Of a stretch of 64,000 nt of DNA, positions 25,018-38,600 are shown in pieces (position 1 is the stretch's first letter; the number at the start of each line of letters is the position of its first letter). The DNA comes from Apostichopus japonicus. Lineage: Eukaryota; Echinodermata; Holothuroidea; Aspidochirotida; Stichopodidae. The position numbers and the translations under genes are program-made. The stretch covers positions 1,320,001 to 1,384,000 of the forward strand of contig NC_092574.1 of NCBI RefSeq assembly GCF_037975245.1, in the 5' to 3' direction. A model generated the notes under the pieces. It was not told the DNA's origin, made no database searches, and worked only from the letters and a program-made list of their open reading frames with translations.

Positions 25018-25129
25018 TTATTTAAGATGGGCCTTTGACTTTTTTCTCCACTCCGTAGCCACTTTTTTCCATGACTCACGACCACGTTCTATGATATCGT
25101 CGCACTTCTCAAATTCCAATGTGCCGAAG
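25018..25129 (-). CDS. PNPLA6/7: PNPLA6/7-like terminal exon with stop codon
   Basis: 112 bp of coding sequence; acceptor CTTCAACAG after a pyrimidine-rich run, TAA stop at 25018-25020. It reads ..[20 protein letters not shown] then ..[17 protein letters not shown]. The first part matches TMDFGKFDQIYDVGYQYG. The vertebrate C-terminal acidic tail is absent; the protein ends in a short basic helix instead. Confidence 0.92.
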
Positions 25130-26652
25130 CTGTTGAAGAAATATAATATAGTATAAAGTCATATATGTGTATATTAGACTAGAAATTTGTAAAAATTCGT
25201 TCTTTTTAATGGGAAATGCATTCCATTAATTGGTGCTAATTTCTATATAAGAAACGAAATATGCTCCAACAATTCTTACTGGCTAAATAACATTGAAAAC
25301 TTCCCACAACAGCATGATTTTAGAGAAAAACATACTTAGGCTTTGTGTATTACAAAAAAAAAAACGAATCCTGCAACAGCGGCCAATAGGAGTGCTATCA
25401 TAATGCCATGTGCAGGCTTAGAATGAAAAGCGTTTGTTTGTATCAAAGCTATCAGCCAGGTTCAGACAAGCATTTTACGACATATTTTTTTGTTCAGTTT
25501 GACTATTTGATATAGATCACGATTCCGGGGCAAACGACCAAGTGAAGATTATTCTAACAGCTCCTTGCATCAAACTTGGTAACATTTTCGACAAACCAAA
25601 AGAATTGCAGATCAGTAGCTTAACTAGTGATATCAATTTGACGAAAGTACAAAGTTTAAACGCGAGTAAAGGGGTTTGTGTTTCAAGTCATGGAAGTCAA
25701 TAGTTAAGGCCTGTTTTGTATAGTCTATGGGGACTATGACACATTCATGAAAATGCTTGCGATTCATATAAAAGAATTTTAACACTGTAACTATTTAATT
25801 TCATATATATCGAAAGTATTTGCTACCTCACCTATCTTTATGACTTACGTCTATGTTGTGAAAAACAAAACCCAGCGTATTAGCCAATAGTTGCTTGTGA
25901 ATTTGTGAAATTTTGTGAAAGTATGAAACGGATTTAAGAATGACAGCTTCGCCACATATTGGACAAATAGCATATAATGCTGTCGGGTTGGTCACAAAGA
26001 AACGAAAACTGATTTCCTTAGAACTGCAGACTTTATTTTAAATAAAAAAAGATTACAGGACCCGAAGAATATTTGATAATAACACAAATAGCCATTGATA
26101 ATCTTTTTCAAAGTTTATTGCTGCAATATTCAAATTGTTTATTAAGACACTCATTCACATTATTCTTTTACCTGTATTGATATGTCAATGGCATAAGAAA
26201 AGAAAGCAGGAAATGAAAAAAAAGGAACACAAACTGTTCTGCATCACACCTTGATAACTTGCTGTTATGGAGCAATACAAATGTTTGTAACCATATTTCT
26301 TACTTACAACATTATTTAACAAAATGCTATTATTCTTATTTTTCTTTTGGCCTTTCCTATCGGTATGCTGGTCACCATCCAGTACCATGATATACGGTTG
26401 GGTATTATAATGAAAGCAAAGCTTAGCGTAATATATGAAACACTTAAATTTTAATTTAAATCATTCAATTTGCACATATTTCGTTTTTAGCTTTACAACT
26501 TACTCGTTAATGCTGTCAGGTCTTACATAGATGTACTCGTGATTGGCTTGTACTCTCCTCAGCTCTTCCTCTCCAGATATACATGCCAGCCGCGTGATTA
26601 TACTAAATATGTCTGGAACCTTTAACAGGTAACAACAAATATATTTATATAA

Positions 26653-26689
<37 letters not shown>

Positions 26690-29600
26690 AATATATATAT
26701 ATGTAGTTCTTTTTTTATAAAGGTTTAACTAAAACTACTGAATAATAGCGTGCAACAGTAGGACTGATCGAACGAATCAGTAAAGCATCATTCACTCTGC
26801 TGTTGCAGACGCATTCACAAAATACCGCCAAATTTGAAAACTTCGTATCTTAGCGATACTTAATGCTATGAAGATGTATTCTTGCCCTACAGATGCAGAA
26901 AATATGCATCATTTTGAGTGAGCATCAACTTTTGCCACCTATGTATTCTTATAAACATAGCCGTCCGATAAGCACACTCCGCCCAACGTATAACCAGACT
27001 CAACTGTCAAAAGCTAATCGACATTCTTCAGCATCATCACAAAATTGTTATTAAATATGATTGGTCTGGGCGGGATGTAAACAAAGCTTTTAAACCAAAT
27101 ACTAATTTATTAATTGATCATAAGACAGATTCATAACCAAAGTTTTATTAATGAAGTGTGCCATTTTAGTATTAAATGACCTTGCTCCATATTACCCTTT
27201 AATAAGTGTCCTTGATGTCAGTTGACAAATTATATTAACTTTGAAATTCAAATTGCCCTTCTGATAAGAAACTAAAGAAAAATATTTCATTAAACTATTG
27301 TATGTTTTTTTGTAATGTTGGCATTTTTACTACGGAATGCACAGAAAATCCATTTTGTCGGGAGATTGTAAAGTTAGTTGTTGTCTGCCCCTTCAAATTA
27401 ATGTCACATGTCCCACTGCCATTAAAAGTTAACGACCCCCCCACCAAATGAATCATTCCACCCCTTGTGCTTACCGTGCTGGTGTACCATGGGTTGTATC
27501 GCTTTAATAACAACCACCAGCAGGAAACGCTATGTCCGTAGTTGAGATGCTCTTTTTCTTCAGTTCTACCAACGTCAACAGCGATAACTATTCTGCACCC
27601 TCTGTGTTTCATCTCTCCAGCTGAAACATGGAATATGACATTACTTCACCATGTCCCTCTTGGTATTTTGAAAAAAAAAAAACAATGCATGTCTGTATAT
27701 AGTCCTTAGCAGTTCGAAGGTTTTGTGTTGCTTATGCCTATATGCACAATACGTTCTATATATACTTTTGAAAGTTTCAAAATATATTTGTATGCTAAGT
27801 GTTTGGAAGCAGACTTTGTTGAGAGCATAGAACTTTAAATCTATTTCTATGACCAAAAAAAAAAAATCAGTTTACCGGGCAGATTATCTACCGATCCTCC
27901 ATCGAGAAGATAATGTCCAGTCTTGGGATCACACAATGGCGGCACCAGAGCTGCAAGGGACATGCTTGCCCTGACATACTGCCACAATGGCCCTGTTAGA
28001 TGAAAACAAATATAGGGAATCGGTATTGATACGAAGTATTGATGCGACAAGGGAAAAAAATCATGCCGTTAATTCAGCTACACTCAGAAAATGAACAAAT
28101 CAATTAACAATTTTTTGTTGACAATTTTCCTGCATGGGAGTTTAAAATGGCAGAACTGTGAGACCTTAAGGATTTTTTTACATGCTCTAAAATTGAAATA
28201 CTCGTCATATTGCAATATTTCGCACCAAGTAATATTTGTTACTATATTGATCTGGAAAATACACTCTGTAAAATACGAAAAGTGTAATGAATTTTTAAAA
28301 TGATGTTAATCAAAAATAAGATACTCTAAAGCTTTGTAGTGCTTTCCGTTCCGACAAAACATTCGGAAGAGCTTTTGGGTAGAGCAACTTCTTAATTTAG
28401 GGGGGGGGGGGAGGGGGGACAAAGTTCATGTTACAAACATTCAATATGTTGGTGCTCAACTATTGCGTCTTGAAATTAAAGTGTTCATTCAAGTATAATA
28501 CAGCTACAGTGAGTTGAAGACTTCTCAGTGTTTGGTATGACGAAACTGAAGATATAGATCAGTGAAGTGGTTGATAAGAGAATGTATCACAATATTATAA
28601 TCCCATAAGGCACTGTGTCAAAGTAGGAACCCGAGACGTCCTGCAGCCAGCAGTTTAATAACCCTTATTAATTGACAATCAGTGCGTCTCCCAACCGGCT
28701 CTCAAAGATCCTTTTTGAAATAAATTTAAGTAGGCACGACACTTTGGCATATAAAACGGACATGGCCTACTTCAATCTTCAAAGAAGTAAACATTTTACC
28801 TGACGTATTGACCACCTTCTCGGAATGAGTAATATCCGTGGTAATATTGAAATAAGGAATCCATAGATCTTCGAAGTGTGTGTCTTCCTCGAAAATTTGC
28901 TTCAACAGTTTGTTAAAGTAGAAACCTATTTAAGAAATGAAAGACCGTGAACATGAATTGAGCTAACGGAAACAACAAAACAGCAATATCGTTACCAGCA
29001 GCAGCATGGTTATGTCTTATGAAAAATTGTATAAAGAGCGACGGTGGCCGTGGGATTTTTGAAGCCACCTATACAGAAAATAAAGTTCTGGCGTCAAGTC
29101 GTCTATTCTGGGACCGACATATTTAGACTATAAATCAAGAAGGATAGGTATAGGCACAGGCACTAAGCGAAAGGTTGTGCTCTTAAATGCACTTAAAGTG
29201 TTTGTGCGGTTATCTCTTTATCTGTTTATTGTGTAAGAGCAAATAAGATCATTGGACGTACCAGAAGTACATGCGACGTATGGCAAGGCGAAATCAAGAT
29301 ACTTCCACCATGAGTTCATGCCTTTACAAAACAAAGCCGCCTGTTGCTTCAGCTCTTCAACGTTAGTTGACATGCAGTACGATGCTCCAACGAATGCTCC
29401 CATACTTGTACCTCCAACCATATCTATGTCCACCTTCTCTTTGTCCATAGTTTCGATTACACCGACGTGAGCAAGACCACTGACGGAAAGAATAGCGAAA
29501 CACATGATAAAACCAAAATCTCTGCAGAATAGTTGAAGGAGAGATATCTTTTATTTTAAATTGCAAGGAAGTTAAATCAGTAATGACGAACTATGAATGA

Positions 29601-32600
29601 AACAAAACTCACTGTTTGTCAACGAATTACAAGATATTGTATAACATTGTAATATAAGTCGATAATTAAATGCATTCTATTGCCTTAGTTACGACGAGTG
29701 TTATATCCAGATATGTGACACAAATCAACACACGATGTTGCTTGGAATGAGGCATATCAGTTATGTGCGAGTAAAACATGGATGTGTCACAGTTACGCAA
29801 AGTTACATCCCAACGGAAGATGCATGTGACTTTGTAAAGCGGCTGGATGTGCAGAGACGTGCACATGATTTCAAAGGGTGGAAGCCACTTTGCAATTACC
29901 ACGATGAGTTAGGTTTGGGCATGCATTTTCATTAGATCAAATATAAGTAGGGGCGTTGAATGTGACTCCCATAGAAGGTGGTTTAGAGGTCAAACGAAGC
30001 ATTATCAGTCATATTTATACCATAAATAACTGTCTTAATTGTAATAATTAGTTCTAAACGCAAGATTGTGATAATTAATGCTTTTGGATTTAAAAAAATA
30101 ATCCCCGACTGAACTGAAAATACTATGTTAACAGTTATCGACAGTGTAACTTCCAATCTACTCCTTACATTAGTTGCTTTGAAAACACAAGGTGGAAGGG
30201 TGTGAACGAGTAGAAACTCAGTAAGAATATTGCTGTTTGGCTTTTTATCGGCTTTCAACACAATCAATCCAGCCGCATGTGTTGGCAAATAAACTGTTGG
30301 CCACGGATGTCTTCGATCTTATGATCTCCTGAATAATGAACTACCTATAACCTCTCTTTCCCTGTTAAAATAGTTTTTGATTTCAGAACCAACTAATGCC
30401 TCTTGACTCTACTGTACTTCTAGATCTCCAGTTGAATGGGCTCATTCTTTCATAGGGATCATTATAAACCACAAAGTTAGTTGGTCAGATATCCATCCGA
30501 TAGTCTAACCATGTCGAAGCTAAATTCTCGCATCGAGGAAATTCACCCGATACTCATTACTCGTACAGTAACTATATGACGTCGCTGTGCCTAAACATTA
30601 TGAGGTTCGCGAAGTCAGATTCCCAACTGTGTAAAATGTTGTCTTTAACCACTTACCGTGCACCTCCCCCACCTAAGACAAGTCCAACCGATTGTCCAGT
30701 GATGTACCTCGCCAGTCTATGGAAGTCTGGTGTTAGTGTGCCGTCAGGCAAACCTTCATCGGACACGTCCTTCTCCACAAACATATTCTTAGGGCATCGA
30801 ATGTGGAGGTGGGATAATTGCGTTTTGCCTTTTAGCCATTCTGCTGTTCCTTTAGGTTTCTCGTATTCTCCGTCGTTGTTAGGTTCATGCAGTAGTACCA
30901 GGATTTTATCAGCAGAGTACTGTTCTCTTTGACCCTTGAATATTTCATCAATATCAGATGTGACTCCTGCACTAAAATTACCGACCACAAAAATTAAATC
31001 AGCCTACAAATTAAAAAGAGATTTGAGGTGATATGAATTAACTATGTACGTTTCCATTTTGATATTGATCCTAATATAACAATTCATTTTTATTTCTCTT
31101 CGGAATCTTGTTCAACGAAGTGTTCCGCTTGATAAAATATTGTATGTATTCAAGCAAGTCTCGAAAAGCGGAATTCATTAAGAAAATGAACGATCACTGA
31201 ATTCGAATGCATGCATATTACCTCATGTCATCTTACTGGCCTACAAACTAATAGCAATACTATTTTCAATCTGGAGCGCCATGTTTTGTCCAACGGTTCA
31301 AAATCCCTCTGCATGGTGAATACAAAAGACAATACATACCGTTATCACTAAGATTACCTGACGTATGATCAGTTTACTCCATTCATCTCTGCATGGGTAG
31401 TTGGTCAAGAAAAAGTTCATGCTGTCATTGCTCTCGTGACAATTCATTACATTCTTCATTCGCTCTTGTGCCAATTTTCTGTTACGGATTACGAAACAAA
31501 TCCAGTAATGTCATGTACCAGTGACTTGTAATACCATTATTAGTCTCTCAAATGTCTTTAAGCATCTTTAAGCTACACTGGAACATTTCACTCACATGTT
31601 AAATTACGATTTGGGGTCGTTAATAATATACATGTTATAGAAATTGATTCCAACGGTGCAATTCTAATGTTCATAAATTGTATGGCCAATGGACATGATG
31701 TTCACATCTAGACAGTAACCTTTAAATTTGATTTTATATAGATGGTTAAACTTTCACGAAGTGTAGTTCTCATTTCACCGAAGTTTTAGCTATTTCGGTC
31801 ATTAACATTCAGAGACAGAAGATGAGAATACATAAACTTAAAGATTCTAATACTAATATTAGCATTTTGCTGAACATTTCGTCTCGAACGTCGAGGCGGT
31901 CAGTAGGTGCTCCTTGTGTTGGAGGTACATATACTTTGATTATATCCGCGTGAAACTTCTGCTATAGTCACGGTAATCACCGTAATCACCATAGTGAGTT
32001 TCAACAAGTCATTTTCACAGCGAAATGAAAATTAAACATTTCGTACGAAGAGAGTTGTATGCAGCTATCCGGTCTAAACCGATAAACGTAAATTCATACA
32101 ACCCATTCGAGAGCTGCACCATTGTTCATGTTTAGATAGATGATTACTCAACCCCTTATTCACATTTAACTAAAAGCTTCACTTAAATAATCACTTTAGG
32201 CATCACTCCTAGCATTACTTAAAGCATCACTGAAAGCAGATATTCCAGTGACAGACGATGTTACACTTATCTTAGAAAGGAAAGAATATTCCACAATGTT
32301 AGCTGAACATCCTATGTCAATATCTTGTCTCTAAAAGTCAACGAAGTAGCATGCATTAGGTTGTAGCAAAGATGTTGTTGTGGTAGATGTTACTTAACAG
32401 CTTTACTTTAACTTTACAAATAGCTTAATGTTATTTTATCCTTGAAATATCGCACAGTCATTTAGAATGTTCTGCTTAGCTGTCAATGTTCTCTGTAGTC
32501 ATCCAAAGCAACTTTGTAGAAACATTAGTTTCCTGTATGTATAATGGATTTTAGGCATAATTCACCAGACATAATGATATGGGAATGTGAATTTAAGTTA

Positions 32601-35600
32601 AGACGCAGAACGTTTCCGTTGATCTGTTCAGCAATCAAATTCAGCCATAAAAACTTTCGGAATTTATTTTGTAACAAATGTTTAATATTTACTTGACCGG
32701 TTTCTCAGGTTCTACTCTGGTATCTTCCTCCCACATTTTAAAATGGATACCTGCATATAAAAGGAAAGAGTTTTTAAAAATGGTACAACTTATACTAACC
32801 AATTCTGATTAAAAGTAAACCTTACGTCCCTTTTTCCACTAGCGGTTGAAACTTTACTATGCTCATCGTTGTATGTTATAACGTTCAAATACTCATTATT
32901 ATCAACGTTTATGCTCGATTTTATATTAATTTTGGTCCATTTTTTCTACAGACATTGTTCCAGCTCATTTTACCTTCAATATTTACATGTTAACATAACC
33001 TCTTCTATGACGTAATATCAGTTCTAATAAGAATGTCCAAAGTACGGTATTGATGTTTATCCATAATTGGCCATAAAAAGTTTCAAACCTCTTTCTCGCA
33101 TGGAACATCTATTGCAACCTGTTTATAAAGTTTCATTAAACTGCTCAGTTTTCCCTGTAAGGAATTCATTAAGAATGACCTTTCATATGTGACATTTAGG
33201 AAATTACCTTGCTTTGATAGAGCTTTTCCAAGTGCCGCTACAAAGTTTTTGAGACGAACATCCTCAGATAGACGAATGCATGCTACTGTAGAAATGTTAC
33301 TCCCAGTAAACTGTGGTCCTAATGAAAAAATATAAACTCATTAATAACAATTACTTTAATTTATTTACTAATAACGAAGAAAAGAGCAGTTTGGTATATA
33401 GTTGCCGAATCGTTCGACATGTCAATCCATATCAGAGCCTTCACGATGGGTAAGCAATAGTAAAACCACCATAGCATCCTCCTATACAGACGTAGCAAAT
33501 TTGCATTTTTGTTTCGAAGGCTCCGAAACATGAAAAGAATTGACAAAAAACTTAATAATATCAAAATATTATCAAGTGTCGCCTTATCGTTATATATCAT
33601 GCTCACAGAGAAAACTTTCAAGAGCATATAAAGGGAGTTTTGCTCCATCAAAGTTTATTTTCTTCATTTATTTCTACTATAGTTTACTATATTCAACAAT
33701 TAAAGCACAACTTAAGATGGTAATAATTATGTAAAAACATAAATACATCTTCGCCATCGTCATCGTAATAATAATAATAACAAGAACGACGACCATGACT
33801 AAGACAATAACAATAATAGTTACCACTACAGTCAATCTGATTTGAACTCTCGTTTAACAGCTCCCTTATTTTTCCGAAGAAGGCTTCAGGGTATTGCTTC
33901 ATAAGATATAGACATATTTCAGTAGGAATACGTGAAACGTATGTATCCCTAAGTGACAGACGAGACAGAAAGGCATAAATTAGGGTTATTATTGTACTTT
34001 CTGTAGTTTTTATCTTAACTCGGAAGACAATGCTTTCATTATGTATGTTATGCCAACATTGAATTATAATTATGATGTCCAACTCTTCTTTGTGGTTTCG
34101 TAATTACCACCAATATTTGTTCCAATTAGCGTTCTTGCTACAATACAATCAATTCTATGTTACTGAAGTCAATTCCTTTGGAGTAATATATATACCCCAC
34201 TAATCACTATCACAATCTTTCCATCTTCAACAGACACCTATTATTCTCAAACAACCACCGACTATTCTTTAACATACCATTGTACCATTGTACCATTTAT
34301 CAATTTGTTATTGTTAACTCTAGCAATGACCACTATTTTTTACTGAACAGCTACCTATTGTTCTTTAAACTTTAAGCTCTTTCACCACGCGTTTGACTTT
34401 TCTCAAGTCATAGGAAACGTTTACAATTTTTTTTTTACGTTTAGTCTCAGGTGACGGGCAGTGGCGGAGCTAGGGATATTGGTCTAGGGGCGCTTTCGAC
34501 ACTATCTAAGCGGAGCGCCACCACTGGTTGGCGCGGAGCGTACAGAATTTTTTTGAGTAAAGATACTCCCTAGATCGCCGGAAATGACCCTTTCTGGGCC
34601 TTGTTAATTTGCAGATAATGTGACAAATGTCAATAGGTAGATGAGAGCGCAATAAAAAAGTCAATAATCGCGAATAATGATAAAGTGGTAACAAGCTGAA
34701 AAGGGCGCCAGCAGTACATTTGAGTCAGTCGGGGGGGGGGGGGGGGCATCCGCCACTGGTGACGGGTTTCCATGTTTTGAAGGAAGAGAGTGATATAGCC
34801 TGGAAGAAACTTAAACAGATAAGAATGTATGGAAGAAAAGAAGATGATAATCAAGCATAAATCACAAAAAAATCACAAAGTCGTCGCGTAATTTATGTTA
34901 TAGTCATTGATCCGTGGTTGATTTAAACAACGGTTTACCTTACTGCATATAACGTGATGCAATCTTTCCGATTGTAAAGAAAATCCTCTGTTCCAACGAC
35001 CCTACCACGATCGAAATCTCTTCGATGACTACTGCTAGTGGTTCTGTGTGAATAGGGAGGAGAAATGGAATGTTTCGGAGAGTCATTTAATTAATTGTTT
35101 GTTTACTTTTTACCATTTTTATCTCAATACATTACATGTATAGAGACATAGGCGTACGGGACCATTTCAGTTTGGGGGGGCAGAACTTTTTGTGCCCGAA
35201 AGTTCCCGTGACACTATCTAAGCGGAGCGCCACCATCGGTTGGCGCGTAGCGCACAAGAAAATTTTTGGCACACAATGCCTCTCAGATTGCCGGAAACGG
35301 CACTTCTGAGGCCTTGCAAGTTGCATCTAAACATTCTTTATTTTATAATCTCACGTTTTAGAAATTTACACTTCCCCAAAAATTTGGTAAGTTAGAAGAA
35401 GAAAAAATGGTAACATCACTTTGAAGGGGAAAAATGGGACAGTATACTTTTTAAGCTCCTATTTAGTTACCTTATTTATTATTTTAACACAGTACTCAGC
35501 TACCTCCAGAAAAACATACATTGTTCAACGACACGTAGGCGGGATAATGTCGCTGTGTCGGGTGAGACTGCAATTTGTCTCACAAACAAGTATAAAATAT

Positions 35601-38600
35601 AACAAAGAATATGATAAACCTGTACTTCTAGGCTTGTAGGCACCCCCCCCCCCACCGTCCATGAACATGACGTTTCTTATATACACTCATGTTGGGGATG
35701 TCCAGGTCAAGGGCGGCGGAAGCACTTTTAATCTTGGGGGGGGGGGCACCGACATCAAAGGGCACTTTGCAGATATTCGATTGGACTGATGCAGCCTTAT
35801 ATTTAGTACCCCTTATAACTCTTATTGTATTATCTTATTCGTGTAAACAAATCACTCCATCAACGCCCCCCCCCCCCAAAGGAAAATATGCATACTAGCA
35901 CTGCAATATCCAATGCGCAAATTGGGAAACGAAGAACAAGTTTTCTTTTGAGACAAAATGAGGTGAAATCATGCTAGTTGCTAATGTAGGAATCTTTCGA
36001 ATTAGAGTTTTTTTCTTGTTAATATCTAAACAAATCTTTTCCATTCGAAATAGCTTTGAGTTTGACCCACAGAAATTCATTAAAAGTCACGGGCTTAGCC
36101 AGGATTTGCAAAGTTGTATGCACGATTATCTGAGCGGAGCGCCACCATTGGTTGGCGCGGAGCGTACTAGAAAATTTTTGGTTTTACAAAGCCCTCAGAT
36201 GGCCGGAAACGGCCCTTCCCGAGTGTTCATTCTGGTTCCCTGGCCTCTTGCTAACTTGAGTCACCTCAATTTTTATGTAGAAAAAAAGGCACATTTTTAA
36301 CCTGAGGAAAAGTGGGGGGCACGTGCCCCCTGTGCTCCCCCCCCCCCGGTTCCGCCGCCCTTGGTCCAGGTATACAATTGACTAGTTAGAAAAAAATTGA
36401 TTTCAAAAAGCGTGGTAGCCCAGATGAACTGCGCTTATGGTGGTTTTACACGGAAATATTCGGGCATCATGATGCTAAATAAAGAAAATCATGGAATTGT
36501 CGGGCAAAAATTTGAAAAAAGATTCGGGCAAGCTACCGCATATTTATATATATATATATATATTTCCAGAGGACAAGAAATTCGGGCAAAAGTCCTGAAC
36601 AATTCGGGCAGCCTAAGAGCAGAAAAAAAATATATATATATTTTTTTTTTTTCTCCTCTTAGGCTGCCCGAATTTTTCAGGACTTTTGCCCGAATTTCTT
36701 GTCCTCTGGAAATTTGGGGGGGCAGTCTGCCCCCCCTGCCCCCCCGCCTCGTACGCCTATGTATAGAGATATTGTAACAGTAAGTGGGACTCTCTCATCT
36801 CTTAAAAAAGTTTCAGCGTCTTCATACAAAGTTCTTTTTCTCTGGAATTTCCAGAGCAAGCATATATCGTATATAGGCCAACAAAAGTTACTATTTTTTA
36901 TTCGAGAATTTAATCTCATTCTATAACTTTGTCACCGATTTATGTCCAAATCGGGCTGAAACACAGTTGTCGCACGCCTTTTTTGCACACGCTCCTAAAC
37001 TTGTGTTATTTCGCAATCAATAAGCACTTGGCAAACACGGCGAAATGCATTGTAGGAGCTTAGCCCATCACTATATTTTAGTATACTGCAGCTTGGATAT
37101 CGTCTGAAAATCCGTTTTAATACATATTCATAAAGCAGCAATCGAATTGTTTCAAGCAAAACTTTGAAGAAAAGAAGTTGAATATTCATTAAATATCTGT
37201 TTGCGACGATGTCGGACTCACAATGTTGATGAAATTTGGAAATTTCTTTGCCTCGGCTTGAAAAATAAAAACGAAACGTAAGTAAAAACATTTCATCTTT
37301 CTAATTGCACATTTTCCGTTTTCAAGAAGGTACCACCTCCATCGTCCGGTCGATGGTATAAAACAAGTCAAACAATGGTTTGAGGCTAAATTTGGAGTTG
37401 TTTCAGCATTCTGGGTTGAATTAAAGTGACCTTTTTTAAGGTTGCTCTTGTTCATCGGCATCAACGTATCCTATCGTGGTTAATTGCATATGTACATGTA
37501 TATGCACATTACCATAGTGTGTAGCCTAGGGTTATAGTTTTAAGTATTCTATAGTGCAGTGTATTCATATTACGGGACCGTGTGTTTATGAATTATGATG
37601 TTAGCTTTCAAGACATTGTTTACGAATACAATGTCGTTGCCTTGAATTTTGGAGGACTTAAGCAGTTCAAAGTAGGGTAGTGCTAGTACAACTACACAAT
37701 ACTAAGCCTATGCTGGTATTATTAGTTTACTACTGATTTCTGCCATTGGTGGTTGTCAGCACTGGCAATACCTTCATGCCCAGTACATTTGATAGTACTT
37801 GAATATTAAATAAGCTTATATTAAAAAAAGTACTGCCTTGGTCGGCTCTGGTTAGTACTAAGTAGTTTTAGCCTTGTGTGATTTTATCCGGTGTACCTAG
37901 ATACATAGGCCCACCTGCTAATTCTGGATAAAGTCACTGTAGGCTACATTACAGGTTGGTCGAGTCAGTGACAATTGCACATTGGTTCTCTACTTTGTCC
38001 AAAGGATAAGGCAAAGGATATTAAAGTGTGCACTGAATTTTCGTACAGTGTTTGTAACGCATTTTGGTAGTATTCTTTGTGTGTGAATTCATATTGCAGT
38101 TAATTTTTGTTTTGGTTTTTGGTTGTGCATGTGCCTATATCACTTTGTTTCGAAGTTCTTCACCCTGTAATGCTGTATGTTTCTGTCATTTTCAGAGAGA
38201 AAATGCATTTACAAGTTCCACTACAATGTTCTATGTAATATGGGCTTGTTGCATTTGAAAGCAATGTGAAGTCATTCGTCATGTGACTTTATATATTGTC
38301 TCCTATTATCCAACGTTCTGTTAACAATTATTTTTGTTTTCTTTCATTTTCAGGACTCTTTCTGCATCTGCAGGTTGGATTCTCCTATGTGGGCACTTGG
38401 GACATAGTAACTTATTGGACTTCTTAATTTAATTCAGTACTTTTCACGCCATTCAATTCATTGCATTGATTAAATAAACCTTGAAAAAACACATTCCTGT
38501 TATATTCTTTTGTTCTAAATCGCACATTCATATTCACCAGTGTGAAGAAAAATTAACAAGAAGTTCCTACATAAGATGTACATTTCACGTATCCAAAAAT

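Larger units (their letters stand above)
35147..36761. mobile_element. outer hAT-like element with 8-bp target duplication
   Basis: The termini CATAGGCGTACG and CGTACGCCTATG are inverted repeats. The flanks TATAGAGA at 35139-35146 and 36762-36769 are identical 8-bp target duplications. The element contains the shared GCGGAGCGCCACC core near 35220, a second complete hAT-like element (35708-36363) and a large palindrome (36563-36712). No transposase was found. Confidence 0.9.

Noticed and set aside
27295-27612. Methionine at 27612 as a gene start
   Set aside because: The ATG lies inside an exon that starts at 27620 and continues the patatin domain from upstream.
36677-36919. Minus-strand peptide with ..[16 protein letters not shown].. 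that superficially resembles the missing cassette of cNMP-like domain 3
   Set aside because: The frame entered by the nearest acceptor (phase 0) does not match the required phase 2, no good donor follows, and it runs into the terminus of the hAT-like element.
37189-37464. 91-codon minus-strand open frame in the large intron
   Set aside because: No similarity to the NTE family and no splice sites in a suitable phase.
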